This document shows, piece after piece, positions 44,731 through 52,305 of a stretch of 64,000 bases of DNA. Origin of the DNA: Hyphomonadaceae bacterium UBA5336. Its GTDB lineage: Bacteria > Pseudomonadota > Alphaproteobacteria > Caulobacterales > Hyphomonadaceae. The stretch spans positions 62,001 through 126,000 of the forward strand of contig DHQO01000022.1 of the NCBI GenBank assembly GCA_002408125.1, read 5' to 3'. The position numbers were made by a program, and so were the translations under genes. Below the pieces are notes generated by a model, which was given only the letters and a program-made list of their open reading frames with translations, searched no databases and was not told the origin of the DNA. Position 1 is the first letter of the stretch. Each line of letters starts with the position of its first letter.

Positions 44731-44746
44731 GCCGGGATGCTGACCC

Positions 44747-45682
44747 ATGCGATCTCGTGCCCGCACCATTTCGATCTTTTCCATGTCCGCGCTCGACCTG
44801 TTCGCCGCCGCGCTGGGCGCCTTCATCCTGATCGTGCTGGTGCTGTTTCCTTATTACAATCGCGGCGGGACCGACCAGTCGCTCGAAGAGCTTGAGGAAC
44901 TGGTGGTCAAGCGTCGGGAACTGGCCGCGACCGAGCAGACCGAGTCTGCGCAGATCCGCGTCCTGCGCGCCGAAATACAGCTGCTGGAACGGCAATATCG
45001 CACCGCCGAGGAAAACATGTCGGAGGTGGAGGCCGAGACGCAGGAGCTGCTCGACCAGATCGCCGAGATCGAGATCCCCGATCCCCCGCCCGAACCCAAG
45101 CCGGTCGAGGAGCCGCCGACCCCGCCGCGCAGCGTCAATCGCGGCGTGGAATTCTCCATTCTCGGCCTCGCCACCAGCGAAAAGCGCATCGCTATCGTGG
45201 TCGACATGTCCGGCTCCATGCAGGCCCACACCGCCAAGGTGACCCAGGCGATCACTGAAGTGCTCGACCAGATGAAGCCGGACAATGAGTTCCTCATTCT
45301 CGGCTATCGCGGCGGGCCGACCTTCACCGCCTGGCCGCCAAATGGCGGCTATGCGACCGCCACGCCCGCCAATCTCACTTCCGCGCGCGATTTCGTTTCC
45401 GCCATGCCCCGCCGGTTTGGCGGCGGCACGCCGACACAGGCGGCCCTCCTGCGCGCGCTGAACACACGGCCGGAAGCGATCATCCTGATGAGCGACGGCG
45501 CGCCCGATGATGGCCTGCCGGGAAACATCATCGCCAATGTCTCGCTGCGCAATCGCGGGCAGGGCGGGGCGGAGATCCATACCGTGGCCATTGGCGACTA
45601 TACCGAGGATCAGGCGCTGACCCGCTTCCTGCAGGAACTGGCGCGCAACAATGATGGCGATTTTGTCGGGAGGGCGAGATGA
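44747..45682 (+). CDS. Membrane-anchored VWA protein with MotB-like N-terminus and intact MIDAS (operon gene 3)
   Basis: A 311-residue protein: basic N-terminus, one membrane helix (about 15-35, SALDLFAAALGAFILIVLVL), coiled coil (44-108), Pro/Glu linker (109-127) and a VWA domain (145-311). The MIDAS is complete: D153-x-S155-x-S157 in VVDMSGSM, T228 in GGGTPT and D250 in MSDG. The helix has an Asp (D17) followed by FAAALGAF, the layout of the ion-binding MotB/TolR/ExbD helix. The VWA domain would be periplasmic. Its stop overlaps the paralogous next gene by four bases. A MotA/TolQ-type partner is encoded three genes on. Confidence 0.88.
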   Translation: MRSRARTISIFSMSALDLFAAALGAFILIVLVLFPYYNRGGTDQSLEELEELVVKRRELAATEQTESAQIRVLRAEIQLLERQYRTAEENMSEVEAETQELLDQIAEIEIPDPPPEPKPVEEPPTPPRSVNRGVEFSILGLATSEKRIAIVVDMSGSMQAHTAKVTQAITEVLDQMKPDNEFLILGYRGGPTFTAWPPNGGYATATPANLTSARDFVSAMPRRFGGGTPTQAALLRALNTRPEAIILMSDGAPDDGLPGNIIANVSLRNRGQGGAEIHTVAIGDYTEDQALTRFLQELARNNDGDFVGRAR

Positions 45683-46653
45683 AACGGCGTCCTTCCCGCG
45701 AGTTCGAGATCTTCTCCCTTTCGGCCATCGACCTCTTCGCCGCTGCGATGAGCGCCTTTGCCCTGCTCACCATTGTGCTGATGCCGGATTATCAGAAGGA
45801 GCTTCTGGAGCGCACGCCGGAGAATAATATCTCTGACCTCACCTCGGCAGCCGCCGAGAGCGTCGAGCGCACCACCGAGCAGCGCAAGGCGCTGGAGGAA
45901 CAGCGCGAGGCGGCCGCCGCGCTGCTGTCTGACATCCAGTCGGAAGAGAGCCGCATGCTCGCGGAATTCCGCGCCGCGCAGGAGGAGCTGCGTCGCAAGC
46001 AGGCCGAAGCCGAGCGCGTTGTCGAGGTGCCCGAACCGGTCGAGGACAAGCCCGCGCCGACGCCCGGCCCGGCGCTGGTCACCTTCCGCTTCCTTGGCAT
46101 GAAGACCGATGCGGACGATATCGTCGTCGCGCTGGACATGAATGGCTGCATGCGCGGGCATGAACGTTCGATCTCGGATGTGATGAGCCGGATCATCACC
46201 TCCCTGCAGGACCATCACCGCCTCTCGGTGGTCGGCTTCCAGCAGACTGATTCAGGCCCGCGCCTGCGCCGCTGGCCGTCGGGTGGCGGGCTGGAGCAGG
46301 TCGACGAGCAGGCGCGGCAGGAAGCCATCGGCTTCTCCAACGGCCTGACGCGTCAGTTCGGTGGCAGCGCGTCGATGCGATACACCTTCGAGCAGCTTTT
46401 GAACGGGCCGGCCCAGTCCATCTTCCTGGTCAGCGATGGCCTGCCCAATCCGGCGGCCAATGGCGGGCTTCGGCCCATGAGCCTCGCCAGCGAGATCACC
46501 CGCATGAATGGCGGGCGCAAGGAGATCAATACGGTGGTGGTCGGCAATTATTTCGACTTCAACGGCACGGTGGAGTTCATGGAGACGCTGGCCGAGCGCA
46601 ATGGCGGGCAGTTCATGGCGCTGGCCTCCTATGAGCCGGGCGCGTGCAGTTAG
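45679..46653 (+). CDS. Paralogous VWA-like protein with MotB-like N-terminus and altered MIDAS (operon gene 4)
   Basis: A 324-residue paralogue of gene 3 with the same layout: membrane helix (about 16-36, SAIDLFAAAMSAFALLTIVL, Asp D18), long charged coiled coil (56-115), Pro-rich linker and VWA-like domain (135-324). The MIDAS is altered: D153 is kept but the two serines are N155 and C157 (ALDMNGCM), and the Thr segment is GGSAS; the last Asp (VSDG, D253) remains. It may bind metal weakly or not at all. With gene 3 it could form a heterodimer, as B subunits of ion-driven motors act in pairs. Confidence 0.85.
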   Translation: MKRRPSREFEIFSLSAIDLFAAAMSAFALLTIVLMPDYQKELLERTPENNISDLTSAAAESVERTTEQRKALEEQREAAAALLSDIQSEESRMLAEFRAAQEELRRKQAEAERVVEVPEPVEDKPAPTPGPALVTFRFLGMKTDADDIVVALDMNGCMRGHERSISDVMSRIITSLQDHHRLSVVGFQQTDSGPRLRRWPSGGGLEQVDEQARQEAIGFSNGLTRQFGGSASMRYTFEQLLNGPAQSIFLVSDGLPNPAANGGLRPMSLASEITRMNGGRKEINTVVVGNYFDFNGTVEFMETLAERNGGQFMALASYEPGACS

Positions 46654-46671
46654 AGGAAGGGAGAGACGAGC

Positions 46672-47088
46672 ATGCTGAGAATTGTCATCGGACGCAGCCT
46701 TCAGGCTGAATACCACCTCGCCGACACTTCGGTTTGCGAGACCCATGCCGTGCTCATGCTGGTCGGTGAGGACGATTATGAACTCACAGACCAGGGCTCG
46801 CGTGCCGGCACATTCATGTGGGTCGAGGCCGGTTGGCAAGCCGTCACCCGCGCCCGCGTTGGCCCTGAAGACCAGCTGCGCTTCGGCGCGGTCGAGGCGA
46901 GCGTTGCCGAGATTGTCGCGCGGGCGGCGCGCCTGGCGCAGTCCGGGCCGGCCCGCATCCGCATCGGCGAGAGTGCAGTGACGCCATCGCCCGCGGCCGT
47001 GCAGGAGGATGAAGACGACGCCCAGCTCCAGCGGTTCCGCGCTCCGCGCCGCAACCCGCTGACTGGCAGAATCGAGGAAGGCAGTTAA
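46672..47088 (+). CDS. FHA-like phosphopeptide-binding protein (operon gene 5)
   Basis: A 138-residue cytosolic protein. Residues 1-90 follow the FHA pattern: RIVIGRSLQAEYHL, THAVLMLVGEDDYELTDQGS, SRAGTFMW and LRFGAVEASVAEI. The GR pair (R8) and the D-x-x-S turn are kept, but the usual S-R-x-H is CETH and the N-G after the Ser is R-A. The fold is likely, but phosphothreonine binding is less sure. The tail is charged, ending RRNPLTGRIEEGS. It lies between the VWA genes and the channel gene, 18 bases after gene 4. In T6SS and TerY-type clusters FHA proteins read out kinase action; the same is inferred here. Confidence 0.75.
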   Translation: MLRIVIGRSLQAEYHLADTSVCETHAVLMLVGEDDYELTDQGSRAGTFMWVEAGWQAVTRARVGPEDQLRFGAVEASVAEIVARAARLAQSGPARIRIGESAVTPSPAAVQEDEDDAQLQRFRAPRRNPLTGRIEEGS

Positions 47089-47119
47089 GACACTGCCGAG
47101 GAATGAGAGGAGCCTCCGA

Positions 47120-47899
47120 GTGTCCGGAGACATGAAGGCAATCGCGAAACTCTTTACCGTGGTCATCGCGGTGTTCGCCGCTGTCGTGGCCATTGGCCTG
47201 ATGCACCTGCTTTCGGGTGAGCAGCTGAAAGAGATCCTGCTGGATGCGGATTCCTCCTGGTGGCCCTTCACCATCCAGAATTTCATGTGGGTGGCCTTCT
47301 TTGTCGGCCTCGGCGAAGTGGTGCTGCGCTGGATGTCGGTGGAGGAAGAGCGCGGCCAGCTGAAACGCGGCTATCTGCCTGATGATGATGCACTGTTGAG
47401 CCCGGCCCTGCTCGGCCAGATCCGCCAGAACATCCATGGCCGCAGGCAGGGCAAGAACTGTTTCCTGCCGCGCATGCTGGTGCGCACCATCGACCAGTAC
47501 CAGCTCAATGCAAACGAGGAGCAGGCCAGCTCCATGCTCAATGCCTCGCTCGATCTCTATATGCACGAGATCGACCTGCGCTATTCGACCCTGCGCTACA
47601 TCACCTGGCTGATCCCGACGCTCGGCTTTATCGGTACGGTTCTGGGTATCATGTTCGCACTCAACTATGCCGGCGTGGCCGAGAATGCCCAGCGCGACGA
47701 TTTCCTCTATGAGGTGACCGCCCGGCTCGGCGTGGCCTTTACCACCACGCTGCTCGCTCTGGCGCTCTCGGCGGTGCTGGTCCTGTTCCAGTCCATGCTG
47801 CAGACGCGCGAGGAGCAGGGCCTCAATGCCGCCGGCCAGTACTGTCTCGACAAGCTGATTCTCAAGCTCGGCTACACACGGCGGTCGCTGCAGTCATGA
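47120..47899 (+). CDS. MotA/TolQ/ExbB-type proton channel protein (operon gene 6)
   Basis: A 259-residue inner-membrane protein with four helices (about 6-27, 44-66, 160-182 and 196-220) and a large cytosolic loop between the second and third, the MotA arrangement. The third and fourth carry the family signature WLIPTLGFIGTVLGIMFAL and LGVAFTTTLLALALSAVLVL. It lacks the long cytosolic tail of ZorA. Start is GTG 47120 with GAGAGGAG upstream; ATG 47132 is an alternative. It overlaps the kinase gene by four bases. Its partners should be the two MotB-like VWA proteins, giving an ion-driven stator with VWA heads. Confidence 0.87.
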   Translation: MSGDMKAIAKLFTVVIAVFAAVVAIGLMHLLSGEQLKEILLDADSSWWPFTIQNFMWVAFFVGLGEVVLRWMSVEEERGQLKRGYLPDDDALLSPALLGQIRQNIHGRRQGKNCFLPRMLVRTIDQYQLNANEEQASSMLNASLDLYMHEIDLRYSTLRYITWLIPTLGFIGTVLGIMFALNYAGVAENAQRDDFLYEVTARLGVAFTTTLLALALSAVLVLFQSMLQTREEQGLNAAGQYCLDKLILKLGYTRRSLQS

Positions 47900-50424
47900 C
47901 CGGCATGGGCAGCGGCGAGCGATCCGGCCACCAGCAGGCGCTTGAGGCGGGCACGCGCTTTGCCGGCCTGACCGTGAGCCATGTGCTCGGCTACGGCAAT
48001 TTCGGCATCACCTACAAGGCACTGGATGATCTTGGCCAGGTTTTTGTTGTAAAGGAATTTTTTCCTGTCGGGCTAGTGATGCGCGATGTCACCGGCGCGG
48101 TGGTGCCCATTTCGCCGGACAAGGCCGACGCCTTCGAGACCGGAAAGGAGAGCTTCCGCCAGGAGGCTGAGATCCTCTCCCGGCTCGACCACCCCAATAT
48201 CGTGAAAGTGATCGGTTTCTTCGATCATGGCGGTACGGCCTATTTTACCATGCCCTTCTATGACGGCATGGGCCTGCACGAGTTTCTTGCGCGCGGCGCA
48301 ACCCTCTCGCCCGAAGAAGCGCGTGCCTTCACCGGGGCCATGGTCGATGCGCTCGGCTATCTCCATGCGCGGCAGATCTATCACCGCGATATCAAGCCGG
48401 CGAACGTCTTCGTCACTGCCGCCGAGGGCAAGCCGATCCTGCTGGATTTCGGCGCGGCCAAGCAGTCCCTCGCCGAGGGTACCAGCCTGCACACCCGCGT
48501 CGGCACCGAGCATTACCGCGCCCCGGAGCAGACCGCGAGCCGGGGGAATATCGGCCCCTGGACCGATATTTACGGGCTTTGCGCCACGCTCTACCGGATG
48601 ATCACCGGCGCGCGGCCCGAGGACTCCGCTGACCGGCTCGATTGCGTGTCCAATGGCCAGCCCGATCCTTTGAAGCCGCTCATCGGTTTTCCGAATCTCG
48701 CCCGCGATTTCGATCCGGCTTTTCTTACGGCCATCACGGCGGGGCTCAATGTGCGCCGCGTGGACCGGCCGCAGAGTGTGGCCGAGCTGCAGGCGATCTT
48801 CGCCGGCAAGGCTCAGCCCGGGCCGGTGATGCAGGCAGCGCCCGGCCCGGCCGGCACCGGTGCGGGCAACTGGCATCCGGCCGGTTCCGATCCGGAGCTC
48901 TCACGTCTCCCCACTCAGGACGAGCGCACGCCCTGGGGCCGCTACATGGTGCTCGGCGCGATTCTGATGTGCGTGCTTGGCGCTGGCGTCTGGCTGGCGC
49001 TCAACACCATTGTCCTGCTTCCCAAGGGTGATGATACGGTCACGCCGGATCCCTCCGGCGAGGTGGTGGATGTCGAAACGCCGTCCGACACCCTCACCGA
49101 CAATGAGGCCTGGGTCCGCGCGCTGGAGGCAGACACGCTGGAGGCCTATCGCCAGTATCTCGAGCTTTTCCCCGAAGGCCGCCATGCCGAGGACGCCCAG
49201 GCCGCGATCGATACATATGACGAGGCTGACTGGGCGCGTGCCCTGCAGCGTGACACGATTCCCGGCTATGAAGACTATCTCGCAGACTGGCCCGAGGGCC
49301 TGCATGCCGAGGAAGCCCGGTCTATCATCGAGACCCGCGAGCAGGCCGCCGCAGATGCTGCCGCGCGCGCCGAAGAACTGGCCCAGCAGGAAGCCGCTGA
49401 TTGGGCCCGCGCCACCGAGCTCAACACGGTGGCGAGCTACCAGGCCTATCTCGACAAGCATCCCGGCGGGCTGAACGCGTCCGAAGCGCGCCGCCTGATC
49501 GAGGCGATCCAGCGCGCAGCTGCCGACGATACCGCCTTCGCCCAGGCCGAACAGCTCCACACGGCTGCGGCCTATGAGCAATACCTGCAAAGCTTCCCGC
49601 AGGGCCGTCATGCCATGGCGGCTCAGGCCGCGCTGGAAGAGCTGCGACCCGCGCCGGGCAAGATTATCCGTGACTGCGCCGAATGCCCGCCCATGATGGT
49701 CCTGCCATCCGGTTCCCAGCCGCTCGGCGCGCCCGATACCGACCCCGATGCCAGCGCGGCGGAAAAGCCCCAGCGGCCGGTGATGTTCGCCAATACCTTC
49801 GCCATGTCCGTCACGGAGGTGACCTTCGACCAGTGGCAGGCCTGTGTGAGCGCCGGGGCCTGCGCGGCGGTGGCCTCCGATGGCGGCTGGGGGCGGGGTA
49901 ATCGCCCGGTGATCAATGTCAGCTGGCAGCAGGCGAACGCCTATGCGAGCTGGCTGTCGGAGAAGACCGGGCAGGCCTATTCCCTGCCCACCGAAGCTCA
50001 GTGGGAATATGCCGCGCGGGGCGGCGATACCGGCATCTATCCCGGCGGGTCGCTCGCGGCAGTCTGTGCTTTTGCCAACGGCGCGGGCGGGGAAAGCGGC
50101 ATGCAATGGGCGAATGGCGAGTGCCGCGACCCGGCAGCCGCCAGCACGCTGCCCGTGGGCGCGCTCGCACCCAACGGCTTTGGCCTGCGCGACATGCTCG
50201 GCAATGTCGCGGAGTGGACGCTCGACTGCAACACGCTGAACCTGCGCGATGCGCCCAGCGATGGCGGCGCCGATATGCGCGGCTCGTGCGGACAGCGGGC
50301 CGTGCGCGGCGGGTCCTGGTTCTCCGGCCCGCGCGACATGCGCTACACCGCGCGCCTGATGCAGCGCACCGGCGACAGCAACGACTTCACCGGCGTGCGC
50401 GTGGTGCGCGCGATTTCGGGCTAG
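47896..50424 (+). CDS. Ser/Thr protein kinase with TM, four repeats and FGE-sulfatase-like domain (operon gene 7)
   Basis: An 842-residue transmembrane kinase. Cytosolic kinase (20-302): glycine loop GYGNFG (32-37), K53 in VVKEFFP, HRDIKPAN (163-170, D165) and DFG (184-186), all intact. Membrane helix 350-374. Outside are four repeats of about 36 residues (405-440, 445-480, 502-537, 547-582), pattern W/A-x-x-A, T-x-x-x-Y-x-x-YL, P-x-G-x-x-A-x-x-A. Then an FGE/SUMF1-like domain (594-842; PVINVSWQQANAYASWLS, LPTEAQWEYAARGG, AVRGGSWF). The cysteine pair used by true formylglycine enzymes is missing, so this is probably a ligand-binding sensor. It overlaps the channel gene and is six bases before the phosphatase. 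Confidence 0.93.
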   Translation: MTGMGSGERSGHQQALEAGTRFAGLTVSHVLGYGNFGITYKALDDLGQVFVVKEFFPVGLVMRDVTGAVVPISPDKADAFETGKESFRQEAEILSRLDHPNIVKVIGFFDHGGTAYFTMPFYDGMGLHEFLARGATLSPEEARAFTGAMVDALGYLHARQIYHRDIKPANVFVTAAEGKPILLDFGAAKQSLAEGTSLHTRVGTEHYRAPEQTASRGNIGPWTDIYGLCATLYRMITGARPEDSADRLDCVSNGQPDPLKPLIGFPNLARDFDPAFLTAITAGLNVRRVDRPQSVAELQAIFAGKAQPGPVMQAAPGPAGTGAGNWHPAGSDPELSRLPTQDERTPWGRYMVLGAILMCVLGAGVWLALNTIVLLPKGDDTVTPDPSGEVVDVETPSDTLTDNEAWVRALEADTLEAYRQYLELFPEGRHAEDAQAAIDTYDEADWARALQRDTIPGYEDYLADWPEGLHAEEARSIIETREQAAADAAARAEELAQQEAADWARATELNTVASYQAYLDKHPGGLNASEARRLIEAIQRAAADDTAFAQAEQLHTAAAYEQYLQSFPQGRHAMAAQAALEELRPAPGKIIRDCAECPPMMVLPSGSQPLGAPDTDPDASAAEKPQRPVMFANTFAMSVTEVTFDQWQACVSAGACAAVASDGGWGRGNRPVINVSWQQANAYASWLSEKTGQAYSLPTEAQWEYAARGGDTGIYPGGSLAAVCAFANGAGGESGMQWANGECRDPAAASTLPVGALAPNGFGLRDMLGNVAEWTLDCNTLNLRDAPSDGGADMRGSCGQRAVRGGSWFSGPRDMRYTARLMQRTGDSNDFTGVRVVRAISG

Positions 50425-50429
50425 CCAGC

Positions 50430-51248
50430 ATGGCAGACCTGTTGCTCGCCGAAACGCCGAAGCTGGCCTGTGCGGGCGGGCAGATCCTCGGCGCGCGGGC
50501 TGACCAGCAGGATGTCTTCCGCGCTGCGCCCTGGGGCAAGCGGGGCCTTGTGCTGGCGCTCGCCGATGGCATGGGCGGGCATGAGGGCGGCGCCATGGCG
50601 GCGGATCTCGCGGTGAATGCCGGTGTCGACAGCCTGCTCGGCGCGCTAGGCAAGGATATTCCGGCCGATATGGACGCGGCCATGACGGCAGCGAACGAGG
50701 CGATCGGAGAGGCGAAGGAGAGTGAGCCGCGTTTGCGCGACATGGGCACCACGCTGGTGCTGGTCGTGGCCCTGCGGCGGCAGGTCTGGTGGGCCTCGGT
50801 CGGCGACAGCCCGCTCTGGCAGATCCGCGACAATGCCATGCGCCGGCTGAACCGCGACCATTCCATGGCGCCCGTGCTGAGTGAGCTGGTGCGCAGCGGC
50901 GAGCTTGCGGCCGAGGAAGCCGCCCGCGATCCGCGTCGGGGCCAGCTGCGCAGCGCGCTCACTGGCGCGCCGATCCCGATGCTCGATCTCAGCGATGTGC
51001 CGGCCAGCCTTCATCCAGGCGATGATCTGGTGTTGGCGAGCGACGGGCTCCTGACGTTGCCCGTTTCCGATATGGCCGACCTCGTGCGGGCGCGCGAAAG
51101 CCCGTCAGAGGCGGTGCAGGCTCTGCTCGATGCGGTCTCTGCGCGCGGCGAGCCGAACCAGGACAATACCAGCGCGCTGGTGTGCCATCGCATACGGAAA
51201 AACTGGCTGCCGCGCCTGTTCAGACGCCAGTCATCGGCTGCGCGCTAG
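50430..51248 (+). CDS. PP2C-family protein phosphatase (operon gene 8)
   Basis: A 272-residue cytosolic phosphatase predicted to reverse the action of the kinase encoded just upstream. Metal-binding motifs are visible: DQQD (25-28), ADGMGGHEGG (45-54), then MGTTLVLVVAL, WWASVGDSPLW, DLVLASDGLLTL and EPNQDNTSALV at the end. The ATG at 50430 begins MADLLLAETPKL, five bases after the kinase stop; a longer in-frame extension would lie inside the kinase gene. The C-terminal tail IRKNWLPRLFRRQSSAAR is basic and may touch the membrane. Kinase-phosphatase pairs of this kind appear in T6SS, TerY and PASTA-kinase loci. Confidence 0.93.
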   Translation: MADLLLAETPKLACAGGQILGARADQQDVFRAAPWGKRGLVLALADGMGGHEGGAMAADLAVNAGVDSLLGALGKDIPADMDAAMTAANEAIGEAKESEPRLRDMGTTLVLVVALRRQVWWASVGDSPLWQIRDNAMRRLNRDHSMAPVLSELVRSGELAAEEAARDPRRGQLRSALTGAPIPMLDLSDVPASLHPGDDLVLASDGLLTLPVSDMADLVRARESPSEAVQALLDAVSARGEPNQDNTSALVCHRIRKNWLPRLFRRQSSAAR

Positions 51249-51258
51249 AGAAAGCCCC

Positions 51259-52305
51259 ATGAAACTGCACCGGTTTTTCTGGCTTGCTGCCTTTGGCCTG
51301 TCGCTCACACCCGCCCCGCTCGTCGCGGCGCAGGAAGCCGGCGCGCAGGCCCCGGATACAGACCAGACCGACCAGCAGGAAGACGACTGGCGCAACCAGA
51401 ACCGGGTCGGTTCCAGCAATCCCTTCGATCCGAGGCCGAACTCGTCAAACCAGGGCTGGGGCGTGAACATGCCCCAGATGGACCCGGTCGATCAGTTGCC
51501 CGAGGAATCCCGGCGCCATCTCGCGCAGATGCGCACGCAGGCGATCACCTCGGCCGATCTCGACAATCCGGATTTCGAGAACATTGCCTATGAGCCGAGC
51601 GGTGCTGCACAGGGTGATCCGGATCTCATGGCGCGGGAAGAGGCCGCCTGGGAAGATATCCTCTCCGATATGCAAGCGGCGACAGGGAGCGGCGGTAGTG
51701 GGAGCCAGCCGGATGCCCAGCCTGCCGTGATGGCCGGGCAGGGCAGTGGCACGGGTGGCGGCAGCGGGATGCAACCGACCGCCATGTCCGGCGGTGGCAA
51801 TCAGAGCGCAGCAGAGATGCTGGCGCAAATGGGTCAGGCCGGCGGACAGGCCGGCCAGGGCGGATCGCCTGGTTCGACGCAGGCAAGTCAGGGCGGCGCG
51901 CAGACCAGCGCGGCGGAAATGCTGCGCCAGATGGGACAAGGCGCCGGCAATGCGACGGGCGCCGGTGCGGGACAATCAGCTTCGCAGGCTGAGGGTGGGG
52001 GGACGCAAGCCTCCGGATCGGGACAATCCGGGAACGGAGAGAGCGCGGAGGCAGACTCACAGGCCGCTGGTGAAGGCCAGTCTGACGGCCAGGGCGATGC
52101 GGATGGCGCCGAGGGCGATGGCACTGAAACCGGTCAGGAGGGCGCCGATTCTGGCGATGCCGGCGCTGAGGCCGATGCCGGTGCGGAAACGGAGACACAG
52201 CCGCGTCCGACACCAAGCTTCGGTTCAACCCAGACCAGCCAGAGCGGTACCCAGACCAGTGCCGGGGATTTCCTGAAAAACCAGCCTGAGACCGACGAGG
52301 ATTAG
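51259..52305 (+). CDS. Secreted Gly/Gln/Ser-rich acidic protein with short repeats (operon gene 9)
   Basis: A 348-residue exported protein with a Sec signal (MKLHRFFWLAAFGLSLTPAP, cleavage likely at VAAQ). The middle has PEESRRHLAQMRTQAITSAD. From about residue 145 the chain is low complexity in Gly, Gln, Ser, Ala and Glu. It contains near-repeats NQSAAEMLAQMGQ and QTSAAEMLRQMGQ, and a related end TQTSAGDFLKNQ. It should be disordered outside the inner membrane. It lacks cysteines after the signal. The short helical repeats could be docking motifs for another part of the system; this is inference. Its stop overlaps the converging efflux gene by four bases. Confidence 0.82.
   Translation: MKLHRFFWLAAFGLSLTPAPLVAAQEAGAQAPDTDQTDQQEDDWRNQNRVGSSNPFDPRPNSSNQGWGVNMPQMDPVDQLPEESRRHLAQMRTQAITSADLDNPDFENIAYEPSGAAQGDPDLMAREEAAWEDILSDMQAATGSGGSGSQPDAQPAVMAGQGSGTGGGSGMQPTAMSGGGNQSAAEMLAQMGQAGGQAGQGGSPGSTQASQGGAQTSAAEMLRQMGQGAGNATGAGAGQSASQAEGGGTQASGSGQSGNGESAEADSQAAGEGQSDGQGDADGAEGDGTETGQEGADSGDAGAEADAGAETETQPRPTPSFGSTQTSQSGTQTSAGDFLKNQPETDED

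Noticed and set aside
44747..51248. Zorya defence system (MotA-like and MotB-like proteins together)
   Set aside because: The channel protein lacks the long cytosolic tail of ZorA, the B-like proteins end in VWA and not OmpA domains, and no ZorC/ZorD/ZorE-type effector is present.
46672..51248. Type VI secretion regulatory module (FHA, PpkA-like kinase, PppA-like phosphatase)
   Set aside because: No tss structural gene (sheath, TssJKLM, ClpV, Hcp, VgrG) lies in or beside the operon.
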